From Hyphomicrobiales bacterium (lineage in GTDB: Bacteria > Pseudomonadota > Alphaproteobacteria > Rhizobiales > Beijerinckiaceae), in NCBI GenBank assembly GCA_028290085.1, contig JAQGKN010000269.1:1-5151 (forward strand): DNA of 5,151 nucleotides, read 5' to 3'. Positions within the stretch are counted from its first letter, which is position 1; each line of letters opens with the position of its first letter. Shown here piece by piece: positions 1-5,061 of the stretch. The notes under the pieces are model-generated. The model was not told the origin of the DNA, did not search any database, and was given only the letters and a program-made list of their open reading frames with translations. The position numbers were made by a program, and so were the translations under genes.

Positions 1-150
1 CAGCTTTTGCATGCGATCGGGGCCGGGGAGCTTGGCGAGATCTGCAACGCTCTGCGCGGCGGCCGGCCATGCAAGCCCAGCCGTGACGATTGCCGCGAGG
101 CTCACAGATTTGATTGTCCGGATCAGCCCGGCGGTGGCGACACCCTGCAT
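1..150 (-). CDS. ABC transporter periplasmic solute-binding protein, N-terminal part (SBP2, cut by window edge)
   Basis: Only the first 50 codons are inside the window; the gene continues past position 1. The product begins with a Sec signal peptide: a short N-region with Arg11 and Lys14, a hydrophobic stretch at about residues 15-29, and a likely signal peptidase I site Ala-Ala-Ala|Gln after residue 32. The mature start (AQSVADLAKLPGPDRMQKL) resembles the mature start of the complete binding protein at 1462-2505 (AQSTIDEVAAYRGADRIEKL), so it is probably a second, diverged binding protein of the same Fe3+/FbpA-like cluster. The ATG is fixed by an AAGGAGG Shine-Dalgarno at 156-162, five bases upstream. 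It follows cupin copy B after 168 bases containing hairpins but no convincing terminator, so it may be co-transcribed with that gene or driven from the gap. The secreted SBP assignment is fairly secure from signal peptide, paralogy and context; the substrate is unknown. Confidence 0.8.
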   Translation of the reverse strand, partial: MQGVATAGLIRTIKSVSLAAIVTAGLAWPAAAQSVADLAKLPGPDRMQKL

Positions 151-179
151 CGTTTCCTCCTTGGTTTCAGATACGCGAA

Positions 180-211
180 GGGACGCCTCACGCATGAGCG
201 CGAACCGTCCC
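180..211 (-). other. Nested stem-loop in the leader of SBP2
   Basis: On the minus-strand transcript, outer arms GGGACG and CGTCCC (six perfect pairs, 180-185 with 206-211) enclose an inner CTCA-TGCG-TGAG hairpin (187-198). The outer and inner stems are separated by an asymmetric internal loop of seven bases on one side and one on the other. It lies about 18 bases upstream of the Shine-Dalgarno of the binding-protein gene at 1-150. No T-run follows, so it is not an intrinsic terminator. It could protect the downstream mRNA from 3'-5' decay or be a processing site. The pairing is visible; the function is inferred. Confidence 0.4.
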
Positions 212-232
212 CAGAATTGCATCCATGATCGG

Positions 233-262
233 GCGGGATGATCTGCTTTCGCAGTCTCCCGC
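233..262 (-). other. Stem-loop with GAAA tetraloop between cupin B and SBP2
   Basis: The minus-strand transcript can form outer arms GCGGGA/TCCCGC (233-238 with 257-262) around an inner stem CTGC-GAAA-GCAG (243-254). The GAAA loop closed by a C-G pair is a GNRA tetraloop, a known stable loop class. No U-tract follows the 3' arm, so it does not look like an intrinsic terminator. It lies 57 bases downstream of the cupin B stop and may cap the 3' end of the SBP1-cupin B message after processing, or stabilise it. The role is inferred. Confidence 0.45.
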
Positions 263-276
263 TTCTCGAAGACCCT

Positions 277-287
277 TGTGTAACACA
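277..287. promoter_or_regulatory. 11-base perfect palindrome, possible operator
   Basis: TGTGTAACACA reads as TGTGT-A-ACACA, a perfect inverted repeat with a single central base, in the gap between cupin B (stop at 319) and SBP2 (start at 150). Short TGTnnnnnACA-type palindromes are common operators for dimeric regulators such as the GntR family. No regulator gene is in the window and no second copy was noticed in the other gaps, so this is only a candidate site. Confidence 0.25.
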
Positions 288-318
288 GGCCGATGATTTT
301 TTCACAGCCTCTTTCAGA

Positions 319-1428
319 TCATGGTTTCGGCGGCAAAGTCTCGAGCTCGTTGCGATAGGCCTCGTCCATGCGCGGCGTGAGATCGTGGCGTGCGAGAGCC
401 TCGTTGAACATGTTGCGCACCAGCTCGGTCTCGTCGGCATAATCGATCTGGTTGCCGCCGACGCGGCGCGAGATCCACGACATGGGCACGCCCTGCGCAT
501 TGCGCGGCGACCAGTTCTTGAAGGCGAGATAGCGCGCAGGCGTCGCGCCCGAATTGAAGTGCTGATGGAACCAGGCGTTTGGCGGCACGATCAGCGTACC
601 CGGCTGCCATTCGTAGCGCTTGGGCTCCTCGCCATCGGGCCACATCAGCGAATAGCCCTCGCCCGAGAGCACAATGACATGGGCGCCCGGCCCGTGGTGA
701 TGCGCCTTCTTGTAGGTGCCAACGGGGAATTGCGAGATGTGGCTCGCCATAGCGCCACGCGCCATGTTGAAGCGGATGTGGCCGCCGCCCGCGCCGCGCT
801 CCTTCGCCGTGATGAGCGGGAGGTTGACGGCGTCCGGCACGAAATTCGTCTTCAGGAAGAAGCCGTCAACTTCGCCCTTGTTGGAGAAATAGTCCGGCTC
901 GCCCGCAAAGCGGTTCTTGAAGTCGTATTTCGTGCCGAAGACGAAATCGACATCGTTGTAGAGGTTGAGCACGGAGGGCAGATAGCTCACGCCGACATAA
1001 CGCGCGGGCTGCTGGCCCGAGCCATTGAAATGCTGATGCCAGCAGTTCAGCGGAATAGCGAAGATGGCGCCCGCTTTCCATTCGAAGGTGATGCGCTGCC
1101 CCGCGTCGTTCCACACCGTCGTCGAGCCGCGTCCGTCGAGCACGAGCACCATTTCATCGTAAAGCTGGCGCTGTGGCGCAAGCTTCTTGCCCGGTGGGAT
1201 CTCGCAAACGTAGCAATCGTTCGAGGTGCGCGATGCTTCGTGGTTGATGAACACGCCATTGCCGCCGCGCCGCGCCCAGGGCTTCAGCTCAACCGTGCGA
1301 AGATTGGGCACGAAATGCGCGCTGATGATGTCGAGGCCTTCATTGCGCACCCATTTGAGATAGGGCGTGTCTTTCTCGGTCTCGAACTTCTTCGCCATTT
1401 CGTCGGAAACGAGTGCGTCCTTGGCCAC
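319..1428 (-). CDS. Two-domain cupin protein, copy B (gentisate-dioxygenase-like bicupin)
   Basis: A 369-residue cytoplasmic protein (no signal peptide or membrane segment) with two cupin barrels. In domain 1, motif 1 spans Gly80-Gly99 with exact cupin spacing, but the metal-binding HxH is Gln86-Arg87-Gln88; Glu92 is kept, and motif 2 (Gly120-Asn135) keeps His131. In domain 2, motif 1 starts at Gly237 and has His243-His244-His245, the usual Glu position is Ala249 followed by His250, and motif 2 (Gly277-Asn292) supplies His288. That gives a three-histidine site without Glu, as in gentisate 1,2-dioxygenase and related ring-cleaving bicupins, so a mononuclear iron oxygenase is plausible but unproven. 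Similar database proteins are, from memory, sometimes labelled ethanolamine ammonia-lyase-activating protein; I see nothing here that supports that role. The start is GTG, set by AAGGAGG five bases upstream and by alignment with copy A. It lies 33 bases after SBP1, probably in the same message. The C-terminal end is acid-rich and conserved with copy A (…PRMDEAY). Confidence 0.85.
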   Translation of the reverse strand: MAKDALVSDEMAKKFETEKDTPYLKWVRNEGLDIISAHFVPNLRTVELKPWARRGGNGVFINHEASRTSNDCYVCEIPPGKKLAPQRQLYDEMVLVLDGRGSTTVWNDAGQRITFEWKAGAIFAIPLNCWHQHFNGSGQQPARYVGVSYLPSVLNLYNDVDFVFGTKYDFKNRFAGEPDYFSNKGEVDGFFLKTNFVPDAVNLPLITAKERGAGGGHIRFNMARGAMASHISQFPVGTYKKAHHHGPGAHVIVLSGEGYSLMWPDGEEPKRYEWQPGTLIVPPNAWFHQHFNSGATPARYLAFKNWSPRNAQGVPMSWISRRVGGNQIDYADETELVRNMFNEALARHDLTPRMDEAYRNELETLPPKP

Positions 1429-1433
1429 GTGGT

Positions 1434-1440
1434 CCTCCTT
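1434..1440 (-). promoter_or_regulatory. Shine-Dalgarno that fixes the GTG start of cupin B
   Basis: AAGGAGG lies five bases upstream of the GTG at 1428-1426. It supports GTG initiation there, and the resulting N-terminus (MAKDALVS) aligns residue for residue with the ATG-started paralogue at 3864 (MAKDAIVS). Confidence 0.85.
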
Positions 1441-1461
1441 GAGTTGTTCGCTGATCTGGTG

Positions 1462-2505
1462 TCAGCGTGATTGGTTCAGGAATATCTCTTTGTAGAGTTT
1501 TTCCCATTTGGCGGCTTCATCCAGAATTTGAGCGCTGTCGGTGATGAGAAGGCGCATGCCTTCCGGCACGTCCCTGTATTTGCGGTTGGTGGGCCAGAAG
1601 TCGCGGTCTGCCATGATCTTCTGGCCATCGCTCAACATGAAGTCGAAGAACAGGACGGCCGCGTTGGGATGGGGCGCGTGGCTTGCGACGCCGACGCCGT
1701 TCACATGGCCTACGGCGGGCGGCAGCACCAGCGAGTCGATGGGTGCTCCATTGGCCTTCAACTGGTCGGCCTTGTAGCCATAGACCGTCATGGCTAGCGG
1801 TATTTCGCCGGAGGCCACGAGATTTGTGAGCAGCGTGTGACCCTTGCGCACGGAGATGCCGTTGTTTGCAACGATGCGGCGGAACAGCGCGAGCACCTTC
1901 TCCTCGCCCATTTCCGTCACGACGGTGGCAAACCAATCCGTGTCGTCGGCCTCGACGCCGAGTTTGCCCTTGAACTTCGGACCAGCGAGATCCTCGTACG
2001 TTTTGGGGAAATCGGCGGCAGCGATGAGCTTTGTGTTCAACGCCACCGCGAAAATGTTGAGCCTCGTACCGACCCAGGCGCCGTGCGGGCGCAAGGCCTG
2101 CGGCAGGATATCCCCGAGAACCGGCGACTTTACGGGCACGAGTACTTTCTCGCGCGTGAGCGATTCCATCTCACGCCCACCGAGTTCGAAAGCGTCGACC
2201 TCGTAGCGCCCTGCCCGATGTTCGGCCACCGCCCGTTGACGCACGTTTTCGGCGCTCGCACGCCAGACCACGACCTTCACGTCGTATTTTTTCTCGAAGG
2301 CCGCAACGAGGGCGTTCATATCCTCGACCGGCACCGACGTGTAGAGATTCAGGCTCTTCTCGCGCTTGGCGCCCGCGATGAGCTTCTCGATGCGGTCCGC
2401 GCCCCTGTAGGCGGCGACCTCGTCAATCGTGCTCTGCGCACGCGCAGACGCCACCGGCATCGCGCACACAAGCGCGGCAGTCATCCATCCCAGCAAGCGT
2501 CCCAT
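1462..2505 (-). CDS. ABC transporter periplasmic solute-binding protein (SBP1, FbpA-like family)
   Basis: A complete 347-residue secreted protein. The signal peptide is clear: Arg3, a hydrophobic core at about residues 4-20, and Ala21-Arg22-Ala23|Gln24 as the cleavage site. The mature protein has the two-lobe binding-protein pattern of the Fe3+/2-aminoethylphosphonate-type cluster: LNLYTSVP at 52-59 (first strand), a mid-protein LNIFAVALNTK segment at 149-159, the cross-over region with LAGPKFKGKLGVEADD around 173-188, and ASGEIPLAMTVYGY at 231-244. Iron-binding FbpA proteins use two adjacent tyrosines in this last region; here they are Tyr242-Gly243-Tyr244, so ferric iron is not assured and an organic ligand is at least as likely. 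The length is normal for the family. The ATG has an AGGGAGA site six bases upstream. It is separated from the transporter ATPase by cupin A and a terminator, and is followed after 33 bases by cupin B. It presumably delivers solute to the permease-ATPase encoded upstream. Confidence 0.9.
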   Translation of the reverse strand: MGRLLGWMTAALVCAMPVASARAQSTIDEVAAYRGADRIEKLIAGAKREKSLNLYTSVPVEDMNALVAAFEKKYDVKVVVWRASAENVRQRAVAEHRAGRYEVDAFELGGREMESLTREKVLVPVKSPVLGDILPQALRPHGAWVGTRLNIFAVALNTKLIAAADFPKTYEDLAGPKFKGKLGVEADDTDWFATVVTEMGEEKVLALFRRIVANNGISVRKGHTLLTNLVASGEIPLAMTVYGYKADQLKANGAPIDSLVLPPAVGHVNGVGVASHAPHPNAAVLFFDFMLSDGQKIMADRDFWPTNRKYRDVPEGMRLLITDSAQILDEAAKWEKLYKEIFLNQSR

Positions 2506-2526
2506 GCAACATCTCCCTCATGAAGG

Positions 2527-2551
2527 GGCGGCAAGGCGGATGCCTGCCACC
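2527..2551 (-). other. Strong hairpin just upstream of the SBP1 ribosome-binding site
   Basis: On the minus-strand transcript GGTGGCAGGC pairs with GCC-T-TGCCGCC around an ATCC loop (2538-2541): ten pairs, one of them G-U, with a single bulged U (position 2534). The hairpin ends eight bases before the Shine-Dalgarno at 2512-2518 and does not include it. There is no U-tract, so it is not a terminator. A stable 5' hairpin next to a highly expressed binding-protein gene suggests mRNA protection or a processing boundary, by analogy with other ABC operons; this role is inferred. Confidence 0.5.
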
Positions 2552-2566
2552 TGGTCGACGTTCAGT

Positions 2567-2623
2567 TCATGGGGATGGAATGGGCGCGCAGACGGCTGCG
2601 CCTTTCAGCGTTTCCTCGGACAT
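2567..2623 (-). CDS. Possible 18-residue leader ORF upstream of SBP1
   Basis: ATG at 2623 opens an 18-codon frame (MSEETLKGAAVCAPIPSP) ending in TGA at 2567. Its Shine-Dalgarno, GGGGAGG at 2630-2636 with a six-base spacer, is as good as those of the full genes here. It lies in the 240-base gap between the cupin A terminator and SBP1, 61 bases upstream of the SBP1 start and just before the hairpin at 2527-2551. It has no recognisable domain. It could be an upstream leader peptide, the remaining 5' end of a lost gene (MSEETLKG is a typical cytoplasmic N-terminus), or chance. It has no run of one amino acid that would suggest classical attenuation. Confidence 0.3.
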   Translation of the reverse strand: MSEETLKGAAVCAPIPSP

Positions 2624-2710
2624 TTGCAACCTCCCCAGGGTGCTTCATTCTTGTTTGCGGGCATCTCAACGGCCGATCTTCGCCGGCCTCGCGCACCCGT
2701 TCATCGTCAG

Positions 2711-2737
2711 AAAAAAGGCGGGGCTTGCGGCCCCGCC
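2711..2737 (-). terminator. Intrinsic (Rho-independent) terminator after cupin A
   Basis: On the minus strand, GGCGGGGC (2737-2730) and GCCCCGCC (2724-2717) form a perfect eight-pair, fully G-C stem with a five-base loop (CGCAA), followed directly by six T residues (2716-2711). It starts nine bases after the cupin A stop codon. This should end most transcripts coming from the permease-ATPase-cupin A genes, so SBP1 needs its own promoter within about 2506-2710 or read-through. No convincing -35/-10 pair was found in that stretch by eye. Confidence 0.92.
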
Positions 2738-2745
2738 CCAGAGTA

Positions 2746-3864
2746 TCAGCTCGCCTTGGGCGGCAACGTCTCGAGTTCGGTCTTGTAGGCTTCGTCCATG
2801 CGCGGCTCGAGGCCATGCTTGGAAAGCTCGGTCGAGAACATGTCACGGACGAGCGTGCTCTCATCGGCGTAATCGATCTGGTCGCCGCCGATGCGACGCG
2901 AGATCCAGGCCTTCGGCACACCCTGCGCATTACGCACCGAGACGACTTCGTGCTTGAACGCCAGATAGCGCGCAGGCGTCGTGCCCGTGTTGAAATGCTG
3001 GTGGAACCACATGTTCGGCGGCACGATCATGGTGCCGACTTCCCAGTCGTAGCGCTTGGGCTCTTCACCCTCCGGCCACATCAGCGAATAGCCTTCACCC
3101 GAGAGGATGATGACGTGCGCTCCCGGACCATGGCAATGGCCCTTCTTGTAGGTCCCGATCGGGAACTGCGAGATGTGGCTGTTCATCGAGCCCTTGGCCA
3201 TGTTGAAGCGGATGTGACCACCGCCCGCGCCGCGCTCCTTGGCCGTGATGAGCGGCAGGTTGACAGCGTCCGGCACGAAATTGGTTTCGAGCAGGAGGCC
3301 TTTCTGTTCGCCCTTGTTCGAGAAGTAGTCCGGCTCGCCGGAGAAACGGTTCTTGAAGTCGTGCGGGGTGTTGAAGACGAAGTCGATGTCTTCATAGAGG
3401 TTGATGATCGGGGGCGCGTTGGTCACGGCCACGAAACGCGCGGGCTGCTGGCCCGAGCCGTTGAAATGCTGATGCCAGGCGTTGAGCGGGATCGCGAAGA
3501 GCGCGCCGGCCTGCCACTCGAAGGTGATGCGCTTGCCTTCGTCGTTCCAGACGGTCGTCGAGCCACGGCCCTCGAGGACGAGAACCATTTCTTCGAACAA
3601 CTGGCGCTGCGGCTCGAGCTTCTTGCCCGGTGCGATTTCGCAGACGTAGCAATCGTTCGACGTGCGCGACGCCTCATGATTGATGTAGACGCCCTTGCCG
3701 CCGCGACGAGCCCAATCCTTCAGCTCCACGGTGCGCAGGTTCTGCACGTAGTGGGCGCCAATGATGTCGAGGCCTTCACCGCGCACCCAGCGCAGGTAGG
3801 GCGTGTCTTTCTCGGTGGCGAATTTCTTCGCCATTTCTTCCGAGACGATTGCGTCCTTTGCCAT
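2746..3864 (-). CDS. Two-domain cupin protein, copy A (gentisate-dioxygenase-like bicupin)
   Basis: A 372-residue soluble protein, a close paralogue of the cupin at 319-1428: about 80% identical by eye and colinear except for a two-residue insertion after residue 304 and one extra C-terminal residue. Domain 1 keeps the cupin spacing but has Gln86-Arg87-Gln88 where HxH is expected, with Glu92 and His131 present. Domain 2 has His243-Cys244-His245, Ala249 at the usual Glu position, His250 and His288, giving the same probable three-histidine metal site; copy B has His instead of Cys at 244. Strictly conserved blocks between the copies include INHEASRTSNDCYVCE (61-76) and LITAKERGAGGGHIRFNMA (205-223), likely structural or active-site surfaces. 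ATG start with AAGGAG six bases upstream (3871-3876). It follows the ATPase by 39 bases, so it is the last gene of the transporter operon, and an intrinsic terminator follows. A non-haem iron dioxygenase or related enzyme acting on the imported solute is a reasonable guess; reaction and substrate are unknown. Confidence 0.88.
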   Translation of the reverse strand: MAKDAIVSEEMAKKFATEKDTPYLRWVRGEGLDIIGAHYVQNLRTVELKDWARRGGKGVYINHEASRTSNDCYVCEIAPGKKLEPQRQLFEEMVLVLEGRGSTTVWNDEGKRITFEWQAGALFAIPLNAWHQHFNGSGQQPARFVAVTNAPPIINLYEDIDFVFNTPHDFKNRFSGEPDYFSNKGEQKGLLLETNFVPDAVNLPLITAKERGAGGGHIRFNMAKGSMNSHISQFPIGTYKKGHCHGPGAHVIILSGEGYSLMWPEGEEPKRYDWEVGTMIVPPNMWFHQHFNTGTTPARYLAFKHEVVSVRNAQGVPKAWISRRIGGDQIDYADESTLVRDMFSTELSKHGLEPRMDEAYKTELETLPPKAS

Positions 3865-3903
3865 ATGCTTCTCCTTCTTGTTGATATTCTTGTCCGTGAG
3901 CTG

Positions 3904-5034
3904 TCAGGCGGCCGCGCGAGAGGCCGATTCGTCGGGAATTGCGACGCATTTTTCGGGATTCATGCGGACGAAGATCTTGTCCCCGATCGGGGTGCGCAAC
4001 GAGGGATGCGCACGCGACAGCAGAATGAAGTCCCCGATTTTGACCTGATAGTCCACAAAATCACCGAGAAACACTTTCTGGTCCACGAGGCCCGATGTCA
4101 AATTGAGAGCGCTGCCATCGGGCACCGCTTCCTCTGACAATTCCACATCTTCGGGCCGGATGGACACTGTGACGCGCATGTTGGGCGCAAGTGCCGAATC
4201 GGTGTGCACGAGCATATCGCCCGCGGGCGTGCGGACCATCCAGCGGCTGGTGCGCTCGTCGAGGCCGAGCACCGTGCCGTCGATGAAATTCGTCGTACCG
4301 ATGAAGTCGGCGACGAATTTCGTGCGCGGATGTTCGTAGATGGTGCGCGGCGGCCCGACCTGCACGATGCGCCCCTCGTTCATGACCGCGATTTCATGCG
4401 ACAGCGCGAGCGCCTCGCCCTGATCGTGGGTTACGTAAATCGTCGTCAGTCCGAGTTCGCGCTGGATGCGCTTCAGCTCGAAGCGCATGCGGTCGCGCAG
4501 CTTCGCGTCGAGGTTCGACAGCGGCTCGTCAAGCAGCAGAAGCTCCGGCTCCATCACCAGCGCGCGGGCGAGCGCCAGACGCTGCTGCTGGCCGCCCGAC
4601 AGCTTGGTCGCGTCGCGATCCGCATATTGCTCAAGCGCAACGGCGGTGAGAACGCGCATGACCTTCTCGCGGATCTCGCTCTTGGACAGCTTGTTCTTGC
4701 GCACTTCCAGCGGGAAGGCCGCATTGGCGAACACCGTCATGTGCGGCCAGATCGCGTAGGACTGGAACACCATGCCGAAGTTGCGGCGGTTCGGCGGAAT
4801 GAAGATCTTGCGCTCCGCCGAGAAAACGACGCGGCCATTGACCGCGATCTCGCCGCCCACCGGGCGCTCCAGCCCTGCGATGGAGCGCAGCGTCGTGGTC
4901 TTGCCGCAGCCTGAGGGCCCTAGCAGCGTGAAGAACTTTCCAGCTGGCACCTCGAAGGTGACGTCCTGAGCTGCCTTGACCGCAGGACCGCGCGGCGTCT
5001 GGTATTCGGTATTGAGAGCCCTAACTGTGAGCAC
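3904..5034 (-). CDS. ABC importer ATP-binding protein (FbpC/PotA type)
   Basis: A complete 376-residue ATPase that powers solute import on the cytoplasmic face of the membrane. All motifs are intact and in order: Walker A GPSGCGKTT at 39-47, Q-loop Gln91 in VFQSYAIWPH, signature LSGGQQQR at 145-152, Walker B LLLLDE at 165-170 with catalytic Glu170, D-loop SNLD at 173-176 and switch His203 in VTHDQGEAL. A C-terminal TOBE-type extension follows from about residue 285 (SIRPEDVEL at 291-299), typical of the iron/polyamine/sugar MalK-FbpC-PotA branch that works with binding protein-dependent permeases. The RNFGMVFQSYAIWPHMTV stretch is characteristic of the FbpC/PotA cluster, but substrate cannot be assigned from it. 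The start is GTG with GGGGAGA five bases upstream; an ATG 14 bases further upstream is out of frame. It lies 27 bases after the permease stop and 39 bases before cupin A, so the three are probably one operon. Confidence 0.95.
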   Translation of the reverse strand: MLTVRALNTEYQTPRGPAVKAAQDVTFEVPAGKFFTLLGPSGCGKTTTLRSIAGLERPVGGEIAVNGRVVFSAERKIFIPPNRRNFGMVFQSYAIWPHMTVFANAAFPLEVRKNKLSKSEIREKVMRVLTAVALEQYADRDATKLSGGQQQRLALARALVMEPELLLLDEPLSNLDAKLRDRMRFELKRIQRELGLTTIYVTHDQGEALALSHEIAVMNEGRIVQVGPPRTIYEHPRTKFVADFIGTTNFIDGTVLGLDERTSRWMVRTPAGDMLVHTDSALAPNMRVTVSIRPEDVELSEEAVPDGSALNLTSGLVDQKVFLGDFVDYQVKIGDFILLSRAHPSLRTPIGDKIFVRMNPEKCVAIPDESASRAAA

Positions 5035-5039
5035 GTGTC

Positions 5040-5046
5040 TCTCCCC
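5040..5046 (-). promoter_or_regulatory. Shine-Dalgarno that fixes the GTG start of the ATPase
   Basis: GGGGAGA lies five bases upstream of the GTG at 5034-5032. The nearby ATG (5048-5046) overlaps this site and is out of frame with the ATPase, so GTG is the best start; it also gives the usual family N-terminus with few residues before the first strand. Confidence 0.75.
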
Positions 5047-5061
5047 ATTTTTTTAGAATTC

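Noticed and set aside
233..262. Hairpin after cupin B considered as an intrinsic terminator
   Set aside because: The stem is good but no run of T follows on the minus strand, so it is listed only as a structural element.
264..310. Possible -35/-10 promoter (CTGTGA, 17 bases, GTTACA) upstream of SBP2
   Set aside because: The spacing is right but only about half of the consensus bases match, so a promoter call is not supported.
238..1470. Plus-strand open frame of 410 codons
   Set aside because: It is the antisense shadow of cupin B. It has a similar composition to the shadow over cupin A simply because the two cupin genes are homologous.
1837..2523. Plus-strand open frame of 228 codons opposite SBP1
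   Set aside because: Antisense to a complete secreted binding protein with a signal peptide; Arg/His-rich shadow translation.
2562..2653. Alternative short minus-strand frame beginning MKHPGEV in the cupin A-SBP1 gap
   Set aside because: It overlaps the better-supported 18-codon frame, has no Shine-Dalgarno at its own ATG, and its sequence is Arg-rich and featureless.
3873..3896. Two copies of ACAAGAA between the ATPase and cupin A
   Set aside because: A seven-base direct repeat in a short A-rich spacer next to the Shine-Dalgarno is easily chance.
2569..4137. Long plus-strand open frame of 522 codons
   Set aside because: It lies antisense to cupin A, the terminator region and the end of the ATPase, whose proteins have clear motifs. 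Its translation is rich in Arg, Val, Ala and His with no domain, as expected for the complement of a GC-rich gene.
4204..4914. Plus-strand open frame of 236 codons opposite the ATPase
   Set aside because: The minus strand carries every ABC ATPase motif intact across this stretch. The plus-strand product has no recognisable feature and no good ribosome-binding site.
5047..5061. T-run and near-palindromic AT-rich stretch between permease and ATPase considered as a terminator or operator
   Set aside because: The T-run is on the plus strand, so it reads as an A-run in the transcript, no GC stem precedes it, and the near-palindrome has mismatches.
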